Shown in pieces: positions 11,722-19,660 of a stretch of 64,000 nucleotides of DNA. A program made the position numbers and the translations under genes. The first letter of the stretch is position 1. Every line of letters begins with the position of its first letter. Below the pieces are notes generated by a model. That model ran no database searches. It had not been told where the DNA came from and saw only the letters and a list, made by a program, of their open reading frames with translations. This DNA is from Stella humosa (GTDB lineage Bacteria; Pseudomonadota; Alphaproteobacteria; ATCC43930; Allostellaceae): the NCBI RefSeq assembly GCF_006738645.1, contig NZ_AP019700.1, positions 4,446,001 through 4,510,000 on the forward strand, written 5' to 3'.

Positions 11722-11750
11722 ACGCCCCCCTTCCTTTCCAGAAAGCCCCG

Positions 11751-12284
11751 ATGACCATTCCACCCGATTCCGCCGACCACATGCGCACCCGGATCGAGCG
11801 CCGGGTCGAGAGCTGGATCTTCCACAGCCGCTGGCTGCTGGCGCCCTTCTATCTCGGCCTGATCGTCGGGCTCGTCATCCTGCTCATCAAGTTCCTGCAG
11901 GAGCTGTTCGTCTTCCTGCCGCAGACCCTGTCGGCCAGCCAGAGCGACGTCATCCTGGCGCTGCTGACCCTGGTCGACCTCGTGCTGGTCGGCAACCTGG
12001 TGCTGATGGTCATCTTCAGCGGCTACGAGAACTTCGTCTCCAAGATCGACGTCCACAACCATCCCGACCGGCCGGAATGGATGGGCAAGCTCGATTCGGG
12101 CGGGTTGAAGCTGAAGCTGATCGCATCCATCGTCGCCATCTCGTCGATATCGCTGCTGAAGTCGTTCATGAACGTCGACAAGATCACCGATCGCGAGATG
12201 GGCTGGATGGTCGGCATGCACCTGCTGTTCGTCTGCTCGGGCCTGATCCTGGCGCTGACGGACAAGCTGTCGGTGAAGAAGTAG
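11751..12284 (+). CDS. YqhA/UPF0114-family inner-membrane protein
   Basis: The 177-residue protein matches the UPF0114 (YqhA) family, whose function is unknown. Features typical of the family are the ESWIFHSRWLLAPFYLGL N-terminus near residue 20 and SGYENFVSKID near residue 88. About four hydrophobic helices are visible (near residues 30-50, 65-88, 118-135 and 150-170). The ATG at 11751 lies 29 bases after moaE and gives the usual start. Co-transcription with the molybdenum genes is possible, but nothing ties it to that pathway. Confidence 0.85.
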   Translation: MTIPPDSADHMRTRIERRVESWIFHSRWLLAPFYLGLIVGLVILLIKFLQELFVFLPQTLSASQSDVILALLTLVDLVLVGNLVLMVIFSGYENFVSKIDVHNHPDRPEWMGKLDSGGLKLKLIASIVAISSISLLKSFMNVDKITDREMGWMVGMHLLFVCSGLILALTDKLSVKK

Positions 12285-12292
12285 CGCTGGCC

Positions 12293-13060
12293 TTGGACAC
12301 CGCCGGCATACGCGCGGCCCTGGCGGCCGGCAGCCCGCTGGTCGGCCACCATTTCGCCGACATCGACTGGCGCGGGCTGGCGGCCGAGGCGGCGCGGTTC
12401 GTCGACTGCACCTTCCCCGGCGCGGCGTTCGTCGACGCCAACCTGACCGGCGCCCGCTTCGATCGCTGCCACTTCCACCGCGCCCGCTTTTCCCACGCCG
12501 ACCTGCGCGAGGCGGCGTTCGAGGATTGCAGCTTCATCGACCCCGACGCCCCGGCAGAGGGCTGCACCTTCGCGTTCGGCGACCTGCGCGAGGCGCGCTT
12601 CACGGGCTGCGACCTGTCCTTCTGCCGGTTCGACCGCGTCGACATGTTCGGGATCGAGATAGCGCGCTGCAACCTGCGGGGGGCCGCCTTCGTGAAGGTG
12701 GAGTTCGCCCGCGCCTTCGCGCGCAAGGTGGTGCTGACGCGGGCCAGCTTCCGGGAATGCAACCTGGAGCTGGCCGACCTGTCGGAGGCGCGCCTGCCCG
12801 GCGCCGACTTCAGCGGCAGCCGGCTGCGCGAGGCGGACCTGAACTCCGCCGACCTGACCGATGCCGACCTGCGCCATTGCGACCTGGTGCAGGCGATCCT
12901 GATCGACACCCGGATGGACGGCGCCGACCTGCGCGGCGCCGACATCGAGGGGCTAGCCCTGTCGGAACTGGCGAGCTTCGCGCGCCTGAAGATCGACCAG
13001 TCGCAGCAACCCGTCCTGCTGGCCGGGATCGGGGTGGACGTCCACCCCGACCCGGATTGA
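12293..13060 (+). CDS. Pentapeptide-repeat protein
   Basis: The 255-residue product is built largely of A(D/N)Lxx-type pentapeptides, for example DANLTGARF, SHADLREAAF, LADLSEARLPGADFSG and EADLNSADLTDADL. Such repeats form a right-handed quadrilateral beta-helix. Some members mimic DNA and protect gyrase, but most have no known role and this one has no diagnostic partner. Cysteines recur in several repeats. No ATG or GTG fits; the TTG at 12293, eight bases after the upstream gene, is the best start. The C-terminus ends about 40 bp from the convergent ilvE. Confidence 0.8.
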   Translation: MDTAGIRAALAAGSPLVGHHFADIDWRGLAAEAARFVDCTFPGAAFVDANLTGARFDRCHFHRARFSHADLREAAFEDCSFIDPDAPAEGCTFAFGDLREARFTGCDLSFCRFDRVDMFGIEIARCNLRGAAFVKVEFARAFARKVVLTRASFRECNLELADLSEARLPGADFSGSRLREADLNSADLTDADLRHCDLVQAILIDTRMDGADLRGADIEGLALSELASFARLKIDQSQQPVLLAGIGVDVHPDPD

Positions 13061-13101
13061 ATCCGCAACACTATTTGAACCCGTCCACCGGCCGTGATGG
13101 T

Positions 13102-13995
13102 CTAAGACAGGGCGGGCCTGGGCGTGCCGCGCACCAGTGCCATATAATCGTCGTAAAGCGCCTGGCACATGGCACCGGGAGTGAAGGTGAGGTCGTCGAT
13201 CTGCCCGACCGGGGTCACCTCGGCCGCACTGCCGGTCAGGAAGACCTCGCTTGCACACGCCAGTTCGTCGGGCAGGACATGACGCTCGACCACTTCGATC
13301 TGCCGCTCGCGCGCCAGGCGCATCACCGTGCGCCGGGTGATGCCGTCGAGGAAACAGTCCGCCGTGGGCGTATGCAGCCGGCCGTCGATCGCCAGGAACA
13401 GGTTCGCCCCCGTGCCCTCGGCCAGGAAGCCGCGATAGTCGAGCATCAGGGCGTCGTGGAAGCCCTGCTTCTCGGCGGCGTGCCGGCTCATGGTGCAGAT
13501 CATGTAGAGGCCGGATGCCTTGCTCTCGACCGGCGCCATGTTCGGGGCCGGGCGGCGCCAGGGCGAGATCGTCAGCTTGATGCCGCGGGCCCGCGCCTCG
13601 GGCGAGAAATAGGACGGCCAGTCCCAGGCGGCGATCGCCAGGTGGATGCGGGCATCGGGCGCGCCCACCCCCATCATCTCGCTGCCGCGCCAGGCGACCG
13701 GCCGGACATAGCCGTCGGCGATGCCGAGTGCCGCCACCACGGCGCGCTTGGCGTCCTCGATCTCGGCCACAGAATAGGGGATCTCGTAGCCCAGGATCTC
13801 GGCCGAGCGGCGCAGGCGGCGGGTGTGCGCCTCGCTCTCGAAGATGTTGCCGCCATAGACGCGTTCGCCCTCGAACACCGCGCCGGCATAGTGCAGACCA
13901 TGGGTCAGGACATGAATCTTGGCGTCGCGCCACGGCACCATCGCGCCATCCATCCACAGGACACCATCGCGCTCGTCAAACGGGATCATCGCCAT
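13102..13995 (-). CDS. ilvE: Branched-chain amino acid aminotransferase (IlvE, class IV)
   Basis: IlvE is a PLP-dependent transaminase for the last step of leucine, isoleucine and valine synthesis. The 297-residue protein has the fold-type IV features VLTHGLHYAGAVFEGERVY near residue 29, SKASGLYMICTM with the PLP lysine near 155, and EGTGANLFLAIDGRLHTP near 190. It ends with ITRRTVMRLA and VFLTGSAAEVTPV. The ATG at 13995 is chosen because GAGGAG lies 7 bases upstream; the frame stays open far beyond it but makes no sense there. It is divergent from a MarR-type gene. Confidence 0.94.
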   Translation of the reverse strand: MAMIPFDERDGVLWMDGAMVPWRDAKIHVLTHGLHYAGAVFEGERVYGGNIFESEAHTRRLRRSAEILGYEIPYSVAEIEDAKRAVVAALGIADGYVRPVAWRGSEMMGVGAPDARIHLAIAAWDWPSYFSPEARARGIKLTISPWRRPAPNMAPVESKASGLYMICTMSRHAAEKQGFHDALMLDYRGFLAEGTGANLFLAIDGRLHTPTADCFLDGITRRTVMRLARERQIEVVERHVLPDELACASEVFLTGSAAEVTPVGQIDDLTFTPGAMCQALYDDYMALVRGTPRPALS

Positions 13996-14010
13996 CGGGG
14001 GGCTCCTCAT

Positions 14011-14042
14011 GCTCAGAATATGTCGTTCTGACCATGCTGAGC
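14011..14042. promoter_or_regulatory. Nested palindromes in the ilvE / marR divergent promoter
   Basis: The 75-bp spacer between the two divergent starts holds TCAGAA-N7-TTCTGA (14013-14031), nested in an outer GCTCAG ... CTGAGC pair (14011-14016 and 14037-14042). The inner 19-bp palindrome has the size and symmetry expected of a MarR dimer site. Binding by the adjacent MarR protein, and joint control of ilvE, is inference. Confidence 0.5.
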
Positions 14043-14070
14043 GTAACATTCTGTTCCGAGATTGGTCAAT

Positions 14071-14568
14071 ATGGCTGACATAAAAACGCCAGCAAGGCTG
14101 CTGTTTCTGCGCGAGGAGGAATTGCGCCAGGGGATCGAGCTGCTCTATTTCGCCTATCGCGACTTCACCGCCGGGCCCGACGAGATCCTGGCCGGCTACG
14201 GCTTCGGGCGGGCGCACCACCGCGTCATCTATTTCGTCGGCCGCCATCCCGGCATGACCGTGTCGGGCCTGCTCGGCATCCTGCGCATCACCAAGCAGAG
14301 CCTGTCGCGGGTGCTGGGGCAGCTGATCGAGGAGGAGTTCATCCGCCAGCGCGCGGGCGAGCGCGACCGGCGGCAGCGCCTGCTGAACCTGACCGACAAG
14401 GGGGTGGAGCTGGAGCGGCAATTGTCGCAGAACCAGCGCGACCGGATCGCGCGCGCCTTCCGCGGCGCCGGCGCCGATGCGGTGGAGGGCTTCCGGCGGG
14501 TGATGCTGGGCATCGTCGACGAGCATGACCGCGCGCGCTTCGCCCGGCCCGGCGAACCCGGCGCATGA
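14071..14568 (+). CDS. MarR-family transcriptional regulator, PetP-like
   Basis: The 165-residue protein is a winged-helix MarR regulator. The segment GRAHHRVIYFVGRHPGMTV leads into the recognition region LRITKQSLSRVLGQLIEEEFI near residue 75, and the wing has RDRRQRLLNLTDKG near 105. The start is ATG 14071; a TTG three codons earlier is possible. Its last four bases overlap the start of an OmpR-type response regulator. MarR + OmpR in this order is the arrangement of petP-petR described in Rhodobacter, so the two may act together; that is inference from order and family. Confidence 0.9.
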   Translation: MADIKTPARLLFLREEELRQGIELLYFAYRDFTAGPDEILAGYGFGRAHHRVIYFVGRHPGMTVSGLLGILRITKQSLSRVLGQLIEEEFIRQRAGERDRRQRLLNLTDKGVELERQLSQNQRDRIARAFRGAGADAVEGFRRVMLGIVDEHDRARFARPGEPGA

Positions 14569-15287
14569 CCGGCGCCGACCCGGCGGCGGCGGCCGCGCCC
14601 GACACCGACGACCAGCCCCATGTCCTGGTGGTCGACGACGACCAGCGGCTGCGCGACCTGCTGCGGCGCTATCTGGCCGAGAACGGCTTCCGCGTGACGG
14701 TGGCCGGCGATGCCGCCGAGGCGCGCGCGCGCCTGGCCGCCATGCATTTCGACCTGCTGGTGCTGGACGTGATGATGCCGGGCGAGAACGGGCTGGAGCT
14801 GACGCGCTCGCTGCGCAGCGGCAGCGAGATGCCGATCCTGCTGCTGACCGCGATGGGCGAGGCCGCCAACCGCATCGCCGGCCTGGAGAGCGGTGCCGAC
14901 GACTACCTGGCCAAGCCGTTCGAGCCGCGCGAGCTGCTCTTGCGCATGCGCACCATCCTGCGCCGCGGGGCGACGGCGCCGACCGCCGCGGTCGCCCTCA
15001 TCCAGTTCGGCCCCTTCCGCTTCGAGCCCCGGCGGGGCGAGCTGCGGCGGGGGGCGACCGCCGTCCGCCTGACCCAGGCGGAGACCGGGCTTTTGCGGGC
15101 GCTGGCCGAGAACCCCGGCACCGCCGTCTCGCGCGAGGAGCTGGCCGACGCCATCGGCATCCAGGGCAGCGTGCGCACGGTCGACGTGCAGATGACCCGC
15201 CTGCGCCGCAAGGTCGAGGCCGACCCGCGCTACCCGCGCTACCTGCAGACGGTGCGCGGCACCGGCTACGTACTGATCCCGGACTGA
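14565..15287 (+). CDS. OmpR-family response regulator, PetR-like
   Basis: A 240-residue DNA-binding response regulator. The receiver domain has the acidic pocket VVDDD (residues 22-26) and the phosphoacceptor Asp68 in LVLDVMMPG. The switch Thr is in LLLTAMG, and the lysine in DYLAKPFEPREL. The C-terminal winged helix ends in the usual VRTVDVQMTRLRRKVE ... VRGTGYVLIPD. The start overlaps the MarR gene (ATGA), and the kinase gene begins 3 bases after its stop. Partnership with that kinase is very likely from spacing. Confidence 0.95.
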   Translation: MTGADPAAAAAPDTDDQPHVLVVDDDQRLRDLLRRYLAENGFRVTVAGDAAEARARLAAMHFDLLVLDVMMPGENGLELTRSLRSGSEMPILLLTAMGEAANRIAGLESGADDYLAKPFEPRELLLRMRTILRRGATAPTAAVALIQFGPFRFEPRRGELRRGATAVRLTQAETGLLRALAENPGTAVSREELADAIGIQGSVRTVDVQMTRLRRKVEADPRYPRYLQTVRGTGYVLIPD

Positions 15288-15290
15288 GCG

Positions 15291-16616
15291 ATGGAGAACC
15301 CGCGCGACTGGCGGCACCGGCTGCTTCCCCGATCGCTCTTCGGGCGGTCGCTGCTGATCATCGTCATGCCGCTCCTGATCGTGCAGATCGTCTCCACCTG
15401 GTATTTCTACGACCGCCACTGGGACATCGTCGCCCGCCGCCTGGCCCAGGCCATCGCCGGCGACGTGGCCGCCATCGTCGACCTGCACGAGCAGGCGCGC
15501 ACGCCGGCCGAACGGGCCGAGGTGGTGGCGCTGGCGCTGCGCCACATGGACCTGCGCGTCGACTGGCGGCCGGGCGAGCGGCTGCCGCCGATCGACCGCG
15601 AGCCGGACGACTTCTTCATCGCCGGCCAGCTCTTCTCGGCCCTGCGCGAGCGGGTCGACCGGCCGATCGCCATCGACCCGGAATCGCGGCCGCGCCAGGT
15701 CGAGATCCTGGTCCAGCTCGAGGAGGGCGTGCTGGAACTGATGGCGCCGCAGAAGCGCCTGTTCAGCTTCACCGCCTATGCCATCATCGCCTGGACGATC
15801 GGCTCGTCGCTGCTGCTGTTCGGCGTGGCCTCCCTCTTCATGCGCAACCAGGTGAAGCCGATCCGCCGGCTGGCCGCCGCCGCCGAGAGCTTCGGCAAGG
15901 GCCGCGACGTGCCTGGCTTCAAGCCCGAGGGGGCGACCGAGGTGCGGCAGGCCGCCGCCGCCTTCCTCGTCATGCGCGAGCGCATCCAGCGCCAGATCGT
16001 GCAGCGCACCACCATGCTGGCCGGCGTCTCGCACGACCTGCGGACGCCGCTGACCCGCATGCGCCTGGGCCTGGCGCTGCTGCCGCAGAGTGCCGACATC
16101 GCCGACCTGCAGGGCGACATCGTCGAGATGGAGCGGATGATCCAGGCCTATCTCGACTTCACCCGCGGCGAGGGCGACGAGCCGCCGGTCGATACCGACC
16201 TCGGCCGGCTGCTCGACGAGATCGCGGCCGGCGCCCGGCGCGACGGGGTGGAGATCGCGGTCGCCGCCCCGCCCGGCCTGCATCTGCCGGTGCGCCCGCA
16301 CGCCATCAAGCGCTGCATCGGCAACCTCGTCGGCAATGCCTCGCGCCATGCCCGCCGGGTGTGGATCGGCGCGGTCGCGCGGCCGGCCGGCGTCGACATC
16401 CTGGTCGACGACGACGGCCCGGGCATCCCGCCGCACGAGCGCGAGAACGCCTTCCGCCCCTTCCACCGCCTCGACCCGTCGCGCAATGCCGCGACCGGCG
16501 GCGTCGGGCTGGGCCTGACCATCGCGCGCGACATCGCCCGCGGCCATGGCGGCGACATCAGCCTGGAAGAATCCCCCCAGGGCGGGCTGCGCGCCCGCAT
16601 CCTCCTGCCCCTCTGA
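15291..16616 (+). CDS. EnvZ-like sensor histidine kinase
   Basis: A 441-residue membrane kinase. A first transmembrane helix lies near residues 20-40 (LLIIVMPLLIVQIVSTWYF). A periplasmic domain of about 120 residues and a second helix near 165-185 follow. Then come a HAMP domain (NQVKPIRRLAAAAESFGKG) and the phosphoacceptor His248 in GVSHDLRTPLTRM. The ATPase domain has N-box GNLVGNASRHA, G1 DDDGPGIP and G2 GGVGLGLTIA. The ATG at 15291 sits 3 bases behind the response regulator. The signal sensed is unknown. Confidence 0.95.
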   Translation: MENPRDWRHRLLPRSLFGRSLLIIVMPLLIVQIVSTWYFYDRHWDIVARRLAQAIAGDVAAIVDLHEQARTPAERAEVVALALRHMDLRVDWRPGERLPPIDREPDDFFIAGQLFSALRERVDRPIAIDPESRPRQVEILVQLEEGVLELMAPQKRLFSFTAYAIIAWTIGSSLLLFGVASLFMRNQVKPIRRLAAAAESFGKGRDVPGFKPEGATEVRQAAAAFLVMRERIQRQIVQRTTMLAGVSHDLRTPLTRMRLGLALLPQSADIADLQGDIVEMERMIQAYLDFTRGEGDEPPVDTDLGRLLDEIAAGARRDGVEIAVAAPPGLHLPVRPHAIKRCIGNLVGNASRHARRVWIGAVARPAGVDILVDDDGPGIPPHERENAFRPFHRLDPSRNAATGGVGLGLTIARDIARGHGGDISLEESPQGGLRARILLPL

Positions 16617-16626
16617 GGCCCCGATC

Positions 16627-17835
16627 ATGCCACCAGCCGACCCCCGCCTCGTCCGCCGGCTCGAGGGGCTGCTGGCGCCGGCCGGCGCCGAGCGCTTCTT
16701 CGCCGACACCTTCGGCCGCCACATCGCGCACCTGCCGGGCCAGCCGGAGCGGGCCGCCGACGTGATGGGCCTGGCAGAGCTGAACCGCCTGCTGAACCAG
16801 ACCACGGTCTGGACCCAGCGCACCTTGCAGCTCGTGCTCGACGGCAAGGGCATACTCGCCGACGAGTATTGCCGACCCACTCCCGATACCGCCGGAACCG
16901 ACGCGTTGCGCCCGGTGCCCAGCCTGGTCACCGGCTGGATCCGGCGCGGCGCCACCCTGGTGCTGAACAACATCAGCGAGATGAATGACGGGCTGGCCGA
17001 GATCGCGGGCGCGCTGCGGGCGGCGACCGGGGCCGCGGTCCAGGCCAACCTCTATTTCTCGCGCCGCGGGCGACAGGCGTTCAACCCGCATTTCGACACC
17101 CACGAGGTCTTCGCGCTGCACTGCCACGGCGAGAAGCGTTGGCGCATCTTCGAGAACCGGGCAGACGCCCCCACCCAGCGCACGGTCGCGGCCGCCCAGG
17201 CGACCGGCCGCAAGGACGCGCCAGGTGCAGTGCGCGAGGAGGTGGTGCTGCGGCCGGGCGACCTGCTCTACCTGCCGCGCGGCCAGTTCCACGACGCGCT
17301 GGCATCGAGCGAGGCCACGATCCACGTCACCTTCGCCGTGTCGCTGCCGACCGGCGCCGACCTGCTGCGTTTCCTGGCCGACGAGGGCGTGCTCGACGGG
17401 GCGCTGCGCCAGGACCTGGCACCCGGCCGCACGCGCAAGCGCATGACCGAGGCGGCAGATCCGGTGGCCGCCCGGCTGGCCGAGATGGCGCGCGACCCGG
17501 GGTTCCTCAGCGCCTTCGCCCGCCATCTCGGGGCACAGTCGCCGCCCTTCGATCGCTACGACCTGGAATCCGCCCTGGCTGCCCCCCTGCGCTGGCGACC
17601 GCGCCCCGATGGCGGCACCCGGCTGGTCGTCGAGGCGGGGGCGCTAGTCGCCGTCGGCACCTTCGGGCGGGTGGCATTGCCGGCCGGGCTGGCGCCGGTC
17701 GTGCAGTGGGCCGCCACCGCCACCGAGCCGTTCGACCAGGCGGCGCTGGCCGCGCGCTTTCCCCAGCTTTCCGCCGCCCAGGTCCTCCAGGTCGGCGAAA
17801 GCCTGGTCAACCTGCGGCTGGCGGAGATGGCCTGA
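16627..17835 (+). CDS. Cupin-4/JmjC-like oxygenase (ribosomal-oxygenase-type fold)
   Basis: The 402-residue protein has the core of a cupin-4/JmjC iron and 2-oxoglutarate dioxygenase. The H-x-D iron ligands are in NPHFDTHEVFALHCHGEKRWRIF near residue 158. A second histidine lies in LYLPRGQFHDAL near residue 220. The best known relatives hydroxylate ribosomal proteins; which substrate this protein uses cannot be told from sequence. The C-terminal 170 residues resemble the dimerisation and winged-helix end of that family. It starts 10 bases after the histidine kinase, probably the last gene of that operon, and ends 10 bases from the convergent pssA. Confidence 0.75.
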   Translation: MPPADPRLVRRLEGLLAPAGAERFFADTFGRHIAHLPGQPERAADVMGLAELNRLLNQTTVWTQRTLQLVLDGKGILADEYCRPTPDTAGTDALRPVPSLVTGWIRRGATLVLNNISEMNDGLAEIAGALRAATGAAVQANLYFSRRGRQAFNPHFDTHEVFALHCHGEKRWRIFENRADAPTQRTVAAAQATGRKDAPGAVREEVVLRPGDLLYLPRGQFHDALASSEATIHVTFAVSLPTGADLLRFLADEGVLDGALRQDLAPGRTRKRMTEAADPVAARLAEMARDPGFLSAFARHLGAQSPPFDRYDLESALAAPLRWRPRPDGGTRLVVEAGALVAVGTFGRVALPAGLAPVVQWAATATEPFDQAALAARFPQLSAAQVLQVGESLVNLRLAEMA

Positions 17836-17845
17836 CGGGCGCGGC

Positions 17846-18676
17846 CTACCGGCCGCCCTCGTCCGTCATGGCGACGACGATTCCGTCCCGCTCGGCCTTG
17901 GTGCGGGCCGATTCGGCCGCCAGGCGCGAGTAGGAGCGGATGCTGAACGGGATGAAGGCGATGTAGACGATGGCAATCGCCGCCAGGGTCAGCCAGGGCT
18001 CGCTGACGGCGGCGGCGGCGATCACGCCCACCGCCAGGAGCGCCAGCGGCACCTGCGACTGCGGCACCCGCACCTTCTTCATGGCGTAGGTCGGCACCCG
18101 GCTGATCATCAGGGCGGCGATGGCGAGCAGCCAGATGGCGTTCAGCCAGGGGTTGGCGAAGAAGGCCTCGGGGAACTGCTGGGCCAGGATCATCGGCAGC
18201 AGGGCTAGGCCTGCCCCGGCCGGGGCAGGCACGCCGTTGAAGTAGTTGTAGGCCCAGGGCGGCATGTCCGGGTCGTTCAGCTTGGTATTGAAGCGCGCCA
18301 GGCGCAGCGCACAGCAGGTGATGTAGACCAGCGCCACCACCCAGCCGAAGCCGGCGATGCCCTTCATCGCGAACTGGTGCACCAGCATGCCCGGCACCAG
18401 CCCGAAGGCGATCACGTCCGACAGCGAATCGAGCTGCGCGCCGAAGCCGGACGTGCCGCCGATCAGGCGGGCGATGCGGCCGTCGAGCGCGTCGAACACG
18501 GCCGCCAGCAGGATCATGCCGATGGCATGCTCCCAACGGCCTTCCAGGCCGAAGCGGAGCGCGGTGACGCCGGCCGCCAGGGCCAACACGGTCAGCGCGT
18601 TGGGAATGAGGCGGTTGATCGGCAGCGCGCGCAGGCGCCCGGATTCGCGCCGCCGCAGGCGGCTGTGCAGCTTCAT
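17846..18676 (-). CDS. pssA: CDP-diacylglycerol--serine O-phosphatidyltransferase (PssA)
   Basis: PssA makes phosphatidylserine at the inner membrane. The 276-residue protein belongs to the CDP-alcohol phosphatidyltransferases, with the signature [10 protein letters not shown] ... [16 protein letters not shown] near residues 63-95 and about six to eight membrane helices. The ATG at 18676 overlaps the psd stop (ATGA on the minus strand). The two enzymes of phosphatidylethanolamine synthesis are therefore made in tandem. It is convergent with the cupin gene at only 10 bp. Confidence 0.95.
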   Translation of the reverse strand: MKLHSRLRRRESGRLRALPINRLIPNALTVLALAAGVTALRFGLEGRWEHAIGMILLAAVFDALDGRIARLIGGTSGFGAQLDSLSDVIAFGLVPGMLVHQFAMKGIAGFGWVVALVYITCCALRLARFNTKLNDPDMPPWAYNYFNGVPAPAGAGLALLPMILAQQFPEAFFANPWLNAIWLLAIAALMISRVPTYAMKKVRVPQSQVPLALLAVGVIAAAAVSEPWLTLAAIAIVYIAFIPFSIRSYSRLAAESARTKAERDGIVVAMTDEGGR

Positions 18677-19359
18677 CGCAATACCCCCCGCCGCGGCGGT
18701 TCCGCGGCCGTCAAGTCGGCCAGGATGGTTTCGCCGGCGATCGCGCGCTGGCCCTCGGCGACCAGCGGTGCCACGCCGTCCGGCAGGTAGACGTCGACCC
18801 GGCTGCCGAAGCGGATCAGGCCGAAGCGCTCGCCGGTCGCCAGGCGGTCGCCCTGCTTGGCCCAGCACTTGATGCGGCGCGCGACCAGGCCCGCGATCTG
18901 CACCACCGCCATCTCGCGCCCGTCGCCCAGCGTGATGCGCAGCGCCAGCCGCTCGTTCTCCAGGCTGGCCTTGTCGAGCGAGGCGTCGAAGAACTTGCCC
19001 TTGCGATAGGCGGTGCGGGCGACGACGGCGGCGATCGGCATGCGGTTCACATGCACGTCGAGCACGTTCATGAAGATGCTGACGCGCGGCCGCGGCAGCT
19101 CGCCCATGCCGAGCTCGGGCGGCGGCACGGCCGGCTCCACCAGTTGCACCAGCCCGTCGGCCGGGCTCACCACCAGCCCCTCGCGATCGGGCACGGTGCG
19201 CGCCGGGTCGCGGAAGAAGTAGGCGCACCACGCCGTCGCCAGCAGCCCCAGCCAGCCGAGCGGCTGCCACAGCAGCGCCAGGCCGGCCGCGACCAGCGCG
19301 AAGACCGCGATGAAGGGCCAGCCTTCGCGGTGGATCGGGGCTAGGTAGCTGGGTCGCAT
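18673..19359 (-). CDS. psd: Phosphatidylserine decarboxylase, short proteobacterial type (Psd)
   Basis: Psd converts phosphatidylserine to phosphatidylethanolamine using a pyruvoyl group made by self-cleavage. The 228-residue product belongs to the short form. It has one N-terminal membrane segment ([18 protein letters not shown]), then [20 protein letters not shown] and [15 protein letters not shown]. The cleavage site is the Gly-Ser in [11 protein letters not shown] near residue 190. The ATG at 19357-19359 gives the usual [15 protein letters not shown] start. It is upstream of pssA on the same strand and overlaps it by four bases. Confidence 0.95.
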   Translation of the reverse strand: MRPSYLAPIHREGWPFIAVFALVAAGLALLWQPLGWLGLLATAWCAYFFRDPARTVPDREGLVVSPADGLVQLVEPAVPPPELGMGELPRPRVSIFMNVLDVHVNRMPIAAVVARTAYRKGKFFDASLDKASLENERLALRITLGDGREMAVVQIAGLVARRIKCWAKQGDRLATGERFGLIRFGSRVDVYLPDGVAPLVAEGQRAIAGETILADLTAAEPPRRGVLR

Positions 19360-19660
19360 GGCGGCTCGATCGGTCGGTCCTGCAAGTTCGGTCCCTTCGG
19401 CGCGTATGGCCGGCTGCCCGGCTGCCGCCCCGATGTAGCGCGGGAGCCCGCATGGCAGCAACGGCGGTGCCGCCGCAGCCTGACACAGCAGGAAATGGAC
19501 CACGGCGCCCTCGCGTTCCAGGGGCACGGTTGGTTCACATATATGATTTGTGTGATCGCATTCCTGATTTTCCTTCCGCCCGCCGCCGGGCGGGCGCGAA
19601 ATCCAGCGGAACAGGCGGGCGACACGCAGAACCCGCCGCCACCAGGAGGATCCGATCCCG
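19360..19660. promoter_or_regulatory. Divergent promoter region between psd and the CoA-transferase operon
   Basis: This 301-bp spacer separates two divergent operons. Short frames inside it show no recognisable protein. The right half contains an A+T-rich stretch around 19537-19568 with the TCACA-N11-TGTGA palindrome listed separately. The left half is G+C-rich with no clear motif and must carry the psd promoter. Confidence 0.5.
19535..19555. promoter_or_regulatory. TCACA-N11-TGTGA palindrome, candidate operator
   Basis: A perfect 5+5 inverted repeat (19535-19539 and 19551-19555) lies in the only A+T-rich part of the spacer, about 105 bp before the CoA-transferase start. The half-site order is the reverse of a CRP site. 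The bound regulator is unknown; no regulator gene is adjacent on the right. Confidence 0.45.

Noticed and set aside
13996-14526. Long N-terminal extension of ilvE
   Set aside because: The frame is open only because stops are rare; it runs across the divergent promoter and the marR gene. The ATG at 13995 has a ribosome-binding site and gives the family N-terminus.
14229-17048. 939-codon minus-strand frame opposite marR, the response regulator and the kinase
   Set aside because: It shows no domain, is rich in R, A, G and H, and lies opposite three well-recognised proteins.
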